Assembly: GCF_026586625.1 (NCBI RefSeq) | Contig: NZ_JAODIW010000009.1 | Coordinates: forward strand, 1 to 64,000 | Direction: 5' to 3' | DNA: 64,000 nucleotides | From: Halobium salinum | GTDB taxonomy: Archaea; Halobacteriota; Halobacteria; Halobacteriales; Haloferacaceae | Made by a program: the position numbers and the translations under genes | The notes under the pieces: model-generated | The model's database searches: none | What the model saw: only the letters and a program-made list of their open reading frames with translations | What the model was told of the DNA's origin: nothing | Shown: piece after piece, positions 16,327 through 24,816 of the stretch | Numbering within the stretch: position 1 is the stretch's first letter | How the letters are laid out: every line of letters begins with the position of its first letter

Positions 16327-17169
16327 ATGACTGACCCAGACTCCCCCCGACCGGACGAAACCCCCAAACAACTCTTCGCTCGCGTCTCCGAACAGCTGTC
16401 GCGCCGACAGATGATGGGCAACGCGGCCAAGGCCGGCGTCGGTGCGCTGGCGCTCGGTGGCCTCGGTGCCGGCACCGCGGCGGCCGGCGGCGACGGCGCG
16501 ATGGGCGACGACGACGACACGACGAGCGACGACGGGACGGACGGCGAGAAGCCGATGGGCGACCCGTCGGTCGCCGACATCGTCAACTACGCGCTCTCGC
16601 TCGAACGGCTCGAGGCGACGTACTACAAGCAGGCGCTCGCCTCCAGCGGCGGAGCGTTCGACCAGCGCGACATCGAGTGTGGCGAGGTGTCGGCGGCGTT
16701 CGGCGTTCCGACGCTCCGCAACTCGACGTACCAGGAACTCGAGGACGTCCGCGACCACGAGCTATTCCACGTCGAGGCGCTGGAGGGCGTGCTGAAGAAG
16801 CTCGGCGCCGAGGACCGAGCCGCGACCAAGTTCCAGTTCCCCGACGGCGTCTACGACAGCCCCGAGAGCTTCGTGAGGTTCGCGGCGGTCGTCGAGGACC
16901 TCGGTGTCGCCGCCTACGCCGGTGCGGCCCCCGCGCTCGCGAAGGCCGAACTCGCGCTCGTCGACGGTGACACGAGCAAACTGCAGGTGACGCCCGCGGC
17001 GCTCGGTATCCACAGCATCGAGGCCCGCCACGCCAGCTTCCTCCGGACGCTGAACCGGCAGCGCCCGTGGGCGTTCGGCGAGGGCGTCGAACTCGCCGAC
17101 CAGGCCATCGACGACCCGAAGACGATGGAGGCGGTTCTCGCGGTCGCCGGCGAGTACATCGTCGAGTAG
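16327..17169 (+). CDS. Exported ferritin-like domain protein
   Basis: 280 residues from MTDPDSPRPD. A Tat signal with SRRQMMGN and a hydrophobic Gly/Ala run (about 22-55) is followed by an acidic Asp/Thr linker (about 56-78). The rest is a ferritin-like helical bundle of the Ferritin_2 / desiccation-related type, beginning IVNYALSLERLEATYYKQAL; Glu residues of LERLEATYY, and of DHELFHVEAL with its His, would be the di-metal ligands. It probably acts outside the cell in oxidative or desiccation stress; the exact substrate is not known. The upstream GTG extension adds a basic stretch and is not supported. Confidence 0.85.
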   Translation: MTDPDSPRPDETPKQLFARVSEQLSRRQMMGNAAKAGVGALALGGLGAGTAAAGGDGAMGDDDDTTSDDGTDGEKPMGDPSVADIVNYALSLERLEATYYKQALASSGGAFDQRDIECGEVSAAFGVPTLRNSTYQELEDVRDHELFHVEALEGVLKKLGAEDRAATKFQFPDGVYDSPESFVRFAAVVEDLGVAAYAGAAPALAKAELALVDGDTSKLQVTPAALGIHSIEARHASFLRTLNRQRPWAFGEGVELADQAIDDPKTMEAVLAVAGEYIVE

Positions 17170-17376
17170 CCCTCGGGTTCGTCGTTCGGCTCCCGACTCG
17201 TTCGGCTCCCGGCTCTTTTTCACCGCGCGAGCGGTCGTCGGCCGTTGCGTCGCTCCCGTCCGACGCGAGCGTCGGCCGCACGTCTGACGCGCCTTACCCG
17301 CCCGAAACTCGGCCGAGTTACCCCCCTGTTATAGAACTGTTAAGTTAGTTTCACAGAATGTCGTGTACAACGACTG

Positions 17377-19566
17377 ATGACGGGGGACGACCGAAGTTCG
17401 GCTGGCGCGACGACGGGGCGACGTGGGTTTCTCAAGGCGACGGCTGCGCTCGGTGCCGGGGTCGCCGGGTTGGGCTCGACAGGGACGGCGGCGGCCGAGA
17501 CGCGGGACTCGTACACGGTTCTCCACGGCACCGAACACGAGACCACGGTCCACTACTACGACTCGGGCGTCGAGGGGCCGACGACGATGGTCGTCGGCGG
17601 GGTACACGGCGACGAGCGCGCCGGCTACCGCGCCGCCGACGAGATCGCGAAGTGGGAGGTCGAAGCCGGCGAACTCGTCGTCCTCCCCCGGGCGAACGTC
17701 GCGGCCATCGCGGACGGCGCTCGTCCGTGGGGAGACGACGACCTCAACCGCCAGTTCCCGCCGAACGGTGCCGACTGTCGGAGCGAACTCGCCCACACCG
17801 TCTGGAAGGTCGTGCGCCACCACGACCCCGACTGGCTGTTCGACCTCCACAGCTCCCGGGGCATCTACGGCTCCGGCGACGGCGGCGTGGGGCAGGCGAT
17901 GTTCCCGACCTGGACCGACCCCTCGCGTTCGACCGGCGAGAACGTCGTCCGCGACCTGAACGACCACTTCGACCTGAGCGGCGACATGCGCTACCGGATG
18001 GGCAACACCCTCGACGCCGACGAGCCGATGCTCGTCCACCGCGTCGCCGGCGTGCTCGACCGACCGGCGTTCATCTGCGAGACGACCGAGAAGGCGGACA
18101 CCGTCGAGGAACAGGTCGACTGGCACCTGTACTCGGTCGAACACGCGATGCGCCAGTACGGCCAGCCCCGCCGGAACGAGAGCGACTGGTCGGTCGGCTC
18201 GGGCTCCGACGGGTCTGGCTCCGGCTCCGGCGCCACGACGACCCACGGGATGGCCGTGGTCGGCACGGGGAACGAGACGGAGTACGCCTTCACGGTCTCG
18301 GGGGGCATCACCCCCGGCGACAACGTCGAGAGCGACACCGGCGTCGAGAACGGTCGGGCCCACGGCTCCGTCGAGTGGCGTTCGGACAGCTTCGAGTACA
18401 CCGGCGACATGGAGACGTTCACCGTCCTGAGCGGCGACACGAACGTCGACATCTGGATAGACGGCTCGAAGTACGCCGCGAGCGACTTCCCCGACGAGTC
18501 CTCGGGCTCCGGCGGCGAGGAGTCCGGGATGGCCGTGGTGGGCACGGGGGACGAGACGGAGTACGCCTTCACGGTCTCGGGCGGCATCGTCCCCGGCGAC
18601 AACGTCGAGAGCGACACCGAGGTCGAGAACGGCCGCGCACACGGGTTCGTCGAGTGGCGTTCGGACAGCTTCCGCTTCACCGGCGAGATGGAGACGTTCA
18701 CCGTCCTCGGCGGCGACGAGACCGTCGACATCTGGATAGAGGGGTCGAAGTACGCCGCGAGCGACTTCCCCGACGAGTCCTCGGGGTCGAGCGCGTCCGC
18801 GACCCCACTGCACGCCTCGACGGTCACCGTCGACCACACGTGGGACCGATACGGGCTCGACGCCGACCTCTCCGACCCCGTCGTGGTCGCGGACGCGGTC
18901 TCGTACGACAGCGGCCACCCCTGCCACGCCCGGCTCGACGACGTGGGCGGCTCCGGCTTCGACTGTCGGGTCGAGGAGTGGGACTACCTCAACGGGTGGC
19001 ACCCCGCGGAGGCCGTCGGGAGCGTCGCGCTCGACGCCGGGAGCCACGACATCGGCGGGCTCCACGCGGCGGCCGGACGCCTCTCCGTCACCGACGGGTG
19101 GGGTTGGGTCGGCCTCGACGGGTTCTCGACCGCGCCCGTCGTCCTCACGACGGTCCAGACCGAGAACGACGGCCAGCCGGTCGTCGCCCGGACCCGCGGC
19201 CCGTGGGACAACGGGTTCGACGTGCGCCTGCAGGAGGAGGAGGGGCTCGGCGGCCACGGCGAGGAGACGGTCGGCTACCTCGCCGTCGAACCCGGCACCG
19301 GGAGCGTCGACGGCCGCGCCGTCGAGGCGGGCACCGCCCGCGCGAACCACGAGTGGACGCGCGTCGACTTCGAGACCGACTTCGCCGACCCGGTGTTCGT
19401 CGGCGGCGTCCAGTCCTACCACAGCGACGACCCCTGCGCGCTCCGGTACCGGAACCTCACGGGGTCGAGCGTCGAGGTGCTGGTCGAGGAGGAGCAGAGC
19501 GACAACAGCGAGACGTGGCACGCGACCGAGGACGTGGGCTACCTCGTCGTCGAGGGCGGGAACTGA
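17377..19566 (+). CDS. Tat-exported zinc carboxypeptidase-like protein with repeat and lectin-like domains
   Basis: 729 residues. The Tat signal has TGRRGFLKAT. The catalytic domain (about 45-260) has GGVHGDE (His77, Glu80), LNRQF and DLHS (His158), the zinc ligands of the AstE/AspA or M14-like fold, then FICETTE. After a Ser/Gly linker come two nearly identical 93-residue beta domains (from MAVVGTG), whose codons repeat almost exactly 279 bases apart. The C-terminal ~260 residues repeat TWDRYGLD-like and TVQTENDGQPV modules, reminiscent of H-type lectin domains; this last link is tentative. The 93-residue units are related to the tandem units of the beta-helix protein at 40.6-41.8 kb. Substrate unknown; processing of surface peptides or glycopeptides is one possibility. 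Confidence 0.8.
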   Translation: MTGDDRSSAGATTGRRGFLKATAALGAGVAGLGSTGTAAAETRDSYTVLHGTEHETTVHYYDSGVEGPTTMVVGGVHGDERAGYRAADEIAKWEVEAGELVVLPRANVAAIADGARPWGDDDLNRQFPPNGADCRSELAHTVWKVVRHHDPDWLFDLHSSRGIYGSGDGGVGQAMFPTWTDPSRSTGENVVRDLNDHFDLSGDMRYRMGNTLDADEPMLVHRVAGVLDRPAFICETTEKADTVEEQVDWHLYSVEHAMRQYGQPRRNESDWSVGSGSDGSGSGSGATTTHGMAVVGTGNETEYAFTVSGGITPGDNVESDTGVENGRAHGSVEWRSDSFEYTGDMETFTVLSGDTNVDIWIDGSKYAASDFPDESSGSGGEESGMAVVGTGDETEYAFTVSGGIVPGDNVESDTEVENGRAHGFVEWRSDSFRFTGEMETFTVLGGDETVDIWIEGSKYAASDFPDESSGSSASATPLHASTVTVDHTWDRYGLDADLSDPVVVADAVSYDSGHPCHARLDDVGGSGFDCRVEEWDYLNGWHPAEAVGSVALDAGSHDIGGLHAAAGRLSVTDGWGWVGLDGFSTAPVVLTTVQTENDGQPVVARTRGPWDNGFDVRLQEEEGLGGHGEETVGYLAVEPGTGSVDGRAVEAGTARANHEWTRVDFETDFADPVFVGGVQSYHSDDPCALRYRNLTGSSVEVLVEEEQSDNSETWHATEDVGYLVVEGGN
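18250..18800. repeat. 279-bp coding direct repeat, two units
   Basis: Two copies starting at 18250 and 18529 encode the beta domains beginning MAVVGTG. They are highly alike at DNA level (for example GAGTACGCCTTCACGGTCTC in both), so they were duplicated recently or are homogenised by recombination. Confidence 0.8.
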
Positions 19567-19604
19567 TTCGGTCACGAGCGCCGGGCGGAAGGGGCCCGCC
19601 CGAC

Positions 19605-20471
19605 TCAGACCTGCGTCACGCCGTTCGACAGCGTCCCGACGTTCTCGATGTCGATGTCGACCGCGTCACCCTCCCGGAGCGTGAACTCCTCGGGGGGGAC
19701 GACGGAGGTGCCCGTCAGCAGTACCGTCAGCTCCGGGAGGTCGTTGTGCCGGGTGAGGTAGGAGACGAGCTCCTCGGGCGAACGCGCGAGGTTCGAGGTG
19801 GAGGTCGACCCCTCGAACGCCGTCTCGCCGTCGCGCTCGATGGTCATCGACAGCTCGAGGTCGCGGGGGTCGCCGACGGTCTCGGGGGAGGCGACGCAGG
19901 GGCCGACCGAGCAACACCGGTCGTACACCTTCGCCTGCGGGAGGTAGAGCGGGTTCTGTCCCTCGATGTCGCGACTGCTCACGTCGTTGCCGACGGTGTA
20001 GCCGACGATTTCCCCCTCGTAGACGACGACGCCGAGTTCGGGCTCGGGCACGTCCCAGTCGGAGTCACCGCGGACGCCGACGGCCTCGCCGGGCCCCACC
20101 GTCCGGGAGGGGGTCGCCTTGAAGAATATCTCGGGGCGCTCGTTCGTGAACACGTCTTGGTAAATCTCCGGCCGGCCGCTCTCGGCCTCGCGGGCGTCGC
20201 TGCTCACCTCGTAGGTGACGCCGGCGGCCCACACCTCCTCGGCCACGACGGGGCGGTCGGGGTCGGAGACGGCGTCGTCGTCCAGCAGCGCCGCGTCGTC
20301 GAGCAGTCGGCCGGCGACCTCGTCGACGCCGACCTCGAGGGTCGCGGCCACCCGAGCGAGGTCGCGAAACGACTCGACGGAGCGCCGAGCGGTCGTCAGG
20401 TCGTACACCTTGCGTCCTTCGCGAGCGAGCAGTAACGGACCGGTCGCCGTCTCCGTTCGGTAGTAGCGCAT
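19605..20471 (-). CDS. FAH-family dehydratase, probably 2-keto-3-deoxy-pentonate dehydratase
   Basis: 288 residues starting MRYYRTETATG. It belongs to the fumarylacetoacetate hydrolase superfamily: substrate-cap-like N-terminus, then the catalytic domain with EPELGVVV and GYTVGNDVSSRDIEG holding the acidic metal ligands. In Haloferax and Haloarcula, members next to a 2,5-dioxopentanoate dehydrogenase convert 2-keto-3-deoxy-D-xylonate or -L-arabinonate to alpha-ketoglutarate semialdehyde. The divergent neighbour here is such an aldehyde dehydrogenase, which supports the pathway call. Other FAH reactions remain possible; no sugar dehydrogenase or pentonate dehydratase is in the window. Confidence 0.75.
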   Translation of the reverse strand: MRYYRTETATGPLLLAREGRKVYDLTTARRSVESFRDLARVAATLEVGVDEVAGRLLDDAALLDDDAVSDPDRPVVAEEVWAAGVTYEVSSDAREAESGRPEIYQDVFTNERPEIFFKATPSRTVGPGEAVGVRGDSDWDVPEPELGVVVYEGEIVGYTVGNDVSSRDIEGQNPLYLPQAKVYDRCCSVGPCVASPETVGDPRDLELSMTIERDGETAFEGSTSTSNLARSPEELVSYLTRHNDLPELTVLLTGTSVVPPEEFTLREGDAVDIDIENVGTLSNGVTQV

Positions 20472-20528
20472 ACCCGGCGTTCGGCCGGCACGCACTAAGC
20501 TACGGTGGGGGACGCCACGAGACCCCGA

Positions 20529-20550
20529 CAACAGCGGACGCGGTGGTGTC
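20529..20550. repeat. Distant origin-type repeat 11
   Basis: CAACAGCGGACGCGGTGGTG, one of the better matches to the repeat consensus, placed in the divergent promoter region of the pentose genes, 11 kb from orc1/cdc6. Confidence 0.7.
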
Positions 20551-20638
20551 CGCCGGCGCGCTTCGGACCGGTCGCCGAGGCGGTCTCACGCGGACTCTGC
20601 CGCGACGAATCGGACATTTCACCGGGTCGAACCCGGGG

Positions 20639-20662
20639 TTACTGCGGACAAAGTGGTGTCGG
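20639..20662. repeat. Distant origin-type repeat 12
   Basis: TTACTGCGGACAAAGTGGTG followed by a G-rich end. It has the same orientation as the copy 110 bases to the left, in the same divergent intergenic region. Confidence 0.65.
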
Positions 20663-20832
20663 GGGTGTGAGTGGTTTCGACACGCACGGCCACGAAACGG
20701 TTCACGACTGCGGTCAGCCGTCGAGAACCGATTTTCCGTCGTCCCGCGCCGGGCCCTGCCGGGAGGCGGGCGGCCGCCGGCGCATTGCGGTGGCCGAAAA
20801 GTCCCTATGTGGCGCGTCCGAACCACGCCCCG

Positions 20833-22284
20833 ATGCCGGAGACATTCAAGAACTACATCGACGGCGAGTGGCGCGACTCCGAGACGGGCGACACCTTCGA
20901 GGTCTCGAACCCGGCCGACGACGCCGACGTCGTCGGCGAGTACCAGTTCTCCAGCGCCGCCGACGCGAACGGGGCGGTCGAGGCGGCCGCCGCGGCGCAG
21001 GACGAGTGGGCCGACACGGACGCCGGGACCCGCGGGACGTACCTCCGCGAGGTGGCGAAACACCTCGACGACCGTGAGGAGGAGCTCACCGAGTTGTTGG
21101 TCCGCGAGGAGGGGAAGACCCGAACCGAAGCGAACGGGGAGGTCAACCGGGCCATCGACATCTTCTACTACTACGCCGAGCGCGCGATGGACTACAACGG
21201 GGAGGTGCTGAACCCCACCGGGGGGAACCAGAACCTGTACTACGTGCGCGAGCCGATGGGCGTCGCCGGACTCGTCACGCCGTGGAACTACCCCATCGCC
21301 ATCCCGGCGTGGAAGATGGCCCCCGCCCTCGCGACGGGGAACACCGTCGCCATCAAGCCCGCGAAGCGGACGCCGAACTCCGTCCGGGCCATCTTCGAGG
21401 CGTTCGACGAGGCCGGACTCCCGGACGGCGTCGTCAACATGGTCACCGGCTCCGGGAGCGAGGTCGGCAACGCAATCGTCGAGCACGAGCAGGTCGACTG
21501 CGTCTCCTTCACCGGGAGTCGGCAGGTCGGCGAGACCATCTACGAGCAGGCGACGGACGACCACAAGCGCATCCAGACCGAACTCGGCAGCAAGAACCCC
21601 TCGCTCGTCATGCCGAGCGCCGACGTCGCGGCGGCCGCAGAGACCGTCGGCGCCGGTGCCTTCGGCGTGACGGGTCAGGCCTGCACCGCCACCGAGCGCG
21701 TGCTCGTCCACGAGGAGGTGTACGACGAGTTCGTCGACCACCTCGTCGAGTACGCCGAGGGTCTCGAGGTCGGCCCCGGGCTCGACGACCCCGGGATGGG
21801 GCCGCACGTCTCCGAGGACCAACTGGAGACGACGCTCGACTACGTCGAACTCGGAGAGGAGGAGGGCGCCACGCTGGAGTACGGCGGCGAGCGCCTCGAC
21901 GGCGACGAGTACGACGGCGGACACTTCGTCTCGCCGACGATCTTCACCGACGTCGAGTCGGACATGCGTATCATGCAGGAGGAGGTGTTCGGCCCGTTCG
22001 TCGGCGTCATGCCGGTCTCGGACCTCGACGAGGGAATCGAGCTCGCGAACGACGTGGAGTACGGCCTCTCGGCGGGCATCCTCTCGCAGGACCACACGGA
22101 GATCAACCGCTTCATCGACGAGGTCGACTTCGGAATCATCAAGCCCAACGCGAAGACCACCGGCCTCGACCTCCACGTCCCCTTCGGCGGGATGAACGCC
22201 TCCTCCTCGGAGACCTACCGCGAGCAGGGCGAGGAGGGGATGGACTACTTCACCATCATCAAGACCGTCTACGACAACTACTGA
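20833..22284 (+). CDS. Aldehyde dehydrogenase, probably 2,5-dioxopentanoate (KGSA) dehydrogenase
   Basis: 483 residues from MPETFKNYID. It is a complete NAD(P)-dependent aldehyde dehydrogenase: FTGSRQVG cofactor loop (about 226-233), catalytic Glu250 in ELGSKNP, catalytic Cys284 in GQACTA and the C-terminal PFGG motif. With the divergent FAH-family enzyme it fits the last two steps of the haloarchaeal oxidative pentose route, making alpha-ketoglutarate. The family includes succinate-semialdehyde and betaine-aldehyde enzymes, so the substrate rests on context. A TATA-like AAAAGTCCCTATG lies about 28 bases before the ATG. A pyrimidine-rich 3' tract follows the stop. Confidence 0.85.
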   Translation: MPETFKNYIDGEWRDSETGDTFEVSNPADDADVVGEYQFSSAADANGAVEAAAAAQDEWADTDAGTRGTYLREVAKHLDDREEELTELLVREEGKTRTEANGEVNRAIDIFYYYAERAMDYNGEVLNPTGGNQNLYYVREPMGVAGLVTPWNYPIAIPAWKMAPALATGNTVAIKPAKRTPNSVRAIFEAFDEAGLPDGVVNMVTGSGSEVGNAIVEHEQVDCVSFTGSRQVGETIYEQATDDHKRIQTELGSKNPSLVMPSADVAAAAETVGAGAFGVTGQACTATERVLVHEEVYDEFVDHLVEYAEGLEVGPGLDDPGMGPHVSEDQLETTLDYVELGEEEGATLEYGGERLDGDEYDGGHFVSPTIFTDVESDMRIMQEEVFGPFVGVMPVSDLDEGIELANDVEYGLSAGILSQDHTEINRFIDEVDFGIIKPNAKTTGLDLHVPFGGMNASSSETYREQGEEGMDYFTIIKTVYDNY

Positions 22285-22788
22285 GGTCGGTCCGGTCGGT
22301 TCGGTCGACCTGACTCGGCTCCGCTTCGTTTCTCGTCTCCTGTCCCATCTCCGCTCTCGGGTTCGCTTCGAACTTCGCCATCCTTTCTGCTCCCGGTCCC
22401 TCCGGAACCGACCGTCCGCTCTCGGTCGGCCGACGCCCCCGCCGCCCGCTTCGGGGTATCGACTCCGCTCGACCGACCGCGGGTTCTCCCCTCGACCCAC
22501 GAATTCGGTTGGACATCTGCTGTCGAGGCTTCGACTCGGAGCGGTTCGTGACTCGCCAATCGAATTAGGGACGAGAACGAGAGTCACCGACTGAGTCGAC
22601 TATTCGTCGATGGTAGAAGTGTGTCGTCGCCCGCTGCCGGCGAGCGGCGTCCCGACCACGACTGTCACCGTCCGCTACTGTCCGAATCGTTCTGTGACGA
22701 CGGCGCCGCCGCTCGGGGGTGTAGCGTTCGAAAGAATGGGAAGGGGTTGGTCGGGTCGTCGGTCGGCACCGCGGGGACCGTCGCCGAG
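22285..22788. other. Convergent intergenic region with pyrimidine tract
   Basis: After the aldehyde dehydrogenase stop, about 90 bases are C/T-rich (CGTTTCTCGTCTCC), very similar to the sequence after orc1/cdc6, and probably act as a terminator. Nothing else is recognised up to the end of the convergent surface gene. Confidence 0.5.
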
Positions 22789-24453
22789 TTATCGGCGTCG
22801 GGCCAGCAGCAGCGCGCTACCGGCGACCGCGAGCAGCGTCAGCACGAGGCCGAAGCCGGGCGACGTGGAGCTGGTGGTTCCGGACTCGCCACCGGACTCC
22901 GACTGCGTCTCGGTCTCGCCCTGGGCCGCGCCCTCGCTACCGTTGTCCGAGGAGGACGTGTCCTCCGAGGCGGTCGTCGTCTCCTCGTCGGAGGTTGTCG
23001 TCTCCTCCTCGTCGGAGGTCGTCGTCTCCTCGTCGGTCGTGGTCTCGTTGCCGGTCGTCTCGTTGCTCTCGGAGGCGTTGCCGCCGTCCTGCGAGCCGGC
23101 GCCGTCGCCGGAGAGACCGACCGCGAGCGTGGAGCCGGCCGGGGCCGTCGCGGTCATGGTGTACATGCCGTCACCCTCGCTGGTGACGTTCGCGTCGGCC
23201 TGCTCCCACGCGCCGTCCGTGTAGTACATCACCGAGACGTCGTCGGTCGAGGCACCGTCGAGGGCTTCCTCGGTCACGGTGAAGGTGACGTCAGCGGTCG
23301 TCACGTCGGCGTTCGACCCCTCCGCGCTGGTGGTGAGGTAGGCCCACGTCGGCATGTCCGGTGCGGACGTCCCGTTGGGCGCCTCGGCGGAGAGGCTGCT
23401 CGTCATCTGGAAGCTCAGGCTGTTTGAGGTGACGCCGACTCGGGCGTCCTGGAACTTCACGCCGTTCGTGCGCTCGCTCGGGAGTGCGAACGTCACCGTG
23501 CCGCCGTTGGGCGGGGGCACGATCTGCGCCGAGGACGAGGTGGCGGTCACCTGCTGTGCGCTCACGGCCTTCGCGTTGGGGCTGGAGCGCGTCGTCTGGC
23601 TGTCGCCGGAGCCGCCGGCCGGCGCGTCGTTGCCGTCGTCGCCGGTCTCCTCGTCGTCTTCGGTGGTCTCCTCGTCACCGCCGGTGTTCTCCTCGCCGCC
23701 CTCGTCCACAGGCTCACCACAGTTGGCACCCTGGTGGATCGTCACGTCGCTGTCCATGTCGAGCTCGACGGGCTCACCCTCGGGGGTGAGGAAGGTCCAG
23801 CTGTCGATGGTCGCGTTGATCTCGCTGCCGTAGTACGCGTCCTCGTTGAACGCGGGGGAGATCGTGACCGAGTTGAAGCCGTCGGCGTTCATGCCGCCGA
23901 GCGCACCGCCGTCGGTGCGCGTCTTGGCCCAGAGCCAGTCGGCCTGCGTCGACTCGAATCGGTCGTCGGGGGTGCTGCCGTACGCTTCGGCGTTGTCGTA
24001 GTAGTCGTCACGGACTTCCCACTCGAGCGCCGAGCCGTCGTAGCTCATGTCGAAGCTGACGGCGTTCTCGGCCGGGCTCTCGCCGAGCGCGTCGTGAACC
24101 ATCACGAGGCTGGCGTCACCCTCGTGCTCGTACACGTACATGATGGAGCCCTGGGAGACCTGCTTGTCCTGGGTCCCGTACGAGCTGTAGTCGTTCGTCG
24201 AGACGGCGTACGCCGTGTTGTTCTCGTCGACCGGCGGCGTTCGGTACTCGTAGTGCTCGCTGACGTTCTCCTCGCTGTCGGCGAACGCCTGCACGTCCAT
24301 ACACTGCAGCTCGTCCGAACCGGCCGGGGTGTACTCGATGGAGTAGTCCCCGTTGCCCGCCTCCTGGGCGAGCCCGGTGCCGGCGAAGCCGGCGAACACG
24401 GACGTCACGAGGAGGGCCACCATCGCGATGGTCCCCACGCGGCGCGTACTCAT
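22789..24453 (-). CDS. PGF-CTERM surface protein
   Basis: 554 residues starting MSTRRVGTIA. Sec-type signal peptide (about 1-28), then a ~220-residue N-terminal domain with TNDYSSYGT, SLVMVHD, WEVRDDYYDN and TISPAFNE. This domain recurs in the CARDB-repeat protein at 32.7-35.6 kb. Two conserved Cys (ELQCMD, GANCGE) could form a disulfide. An acidic linker, a second beta-rich domain (about 255-415), and a Ser/Thr/Glu stalk follow. The C-terminus TSPGFGLVLTLLAVAGS plus a basic end is the PGF-CTERM signal cut by archaeosortase A and replaced with a lipid. The upstream frame extension is not supported. Function: surface-exposed structural or binding protein. Confidence 0.88.
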   Translation of the reverse strand: MSTRRVGTIAMVALLVTSVFAGFAGTGLAQEAGNGDYSIEYTPAGSDELQCMDVQAFADSEENVSEHYEYRTPPVDENNTAYAVSTNDYSSYGTQDKQVSQGSIMYVYEHEGDASLVMVHDALGESPAENAVSFDMSYDGSALEWEVRDDYYDNAEAYGSTPDDRFESTQADWLWAKTRTDGGALGGMNADGFNSVTISPAFNEDAYYGSEINATIDSWTFLTPEGEPVELDMDSDVTIHQGANCGEPVDEGGEENTGGDEETTEDDEETGDDGNDAPAGGSGDSQTTRSSPNAKAVSAQQVTATSSSAQIVPPPNGGTVTFALPSERTNGVKFQDARVGVTSNSLSFQMTSSLSAEAPNGTSAPDMPTWAYLTTSAEGSNADVTTADVTFTVTEEALDGASTDDVSVMYYTDGAWEQADANVTSEGDGMYTMTATAPAGSTLAVGLSGDGAGSQDGGNASESNETTGNETTTDEETTTSDEEETTTSDEETTTASEDTSSSDNGSEGAAQGETETQSESGGESGTTSSTSPGFGLVLTLLAVAGSALLLARRR

Positions 24454-24816
24454 GCTTCCTCCCGGACGGGCGCTCCCGTCCGAATCTGGGTCGATTCCTC
24501 CGTGCCGTACAGGGTGGCACGCGGTTCCACGGCGGTTGAGTTCGGGTTCATCGTTTCGACACTCCGATGTATTCCCCACTTCCGATGGTACCTGTATTGT
24601 TATACTCAGGCTTCCTAACTGGTATCGGCCCCCTACCGGTTCGCCAGCGTGTCTCCGCCGCGAACCGTGACCGGGGCGATTCGACCGATACTGTGGAATA
24701 ATGACCTGTTTCTGTCGGTTGGGTGCCGTTACCACCCCCGTAGGAACGCCGGTAGACGTCGAACGCCGCCGCCGACGCTCCGAACCGGTGCTCCGACGTC
24801 GACCACCGACTCCGGC
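24454..24816. other. Upstream region of the PGF-CTERM gene
   Basis: It holds a GTATAACAATAC element on the minus strand (24594-24605), about 145 bases before the start codon, and possibly the terminator of the ASRP operon. No gene is seen. Confidence 0.45.

Noticed and set aside
17329-19575. A 748-codon open frame on the strand opposite the carboxypeptidase-like gene
   Set aside because: It mirrors the plus-strand gene in GC-rich DNA, has no start signals and is Val/Asp/Arg-rich without recognisable domains.
20500-22587. A 695-codon open frame antisense to the aldehyde dehydrogenase
   Set aside because: A GC-driven shadow of the real gene, whose catalytic motifs are all in the plus-strand frame.
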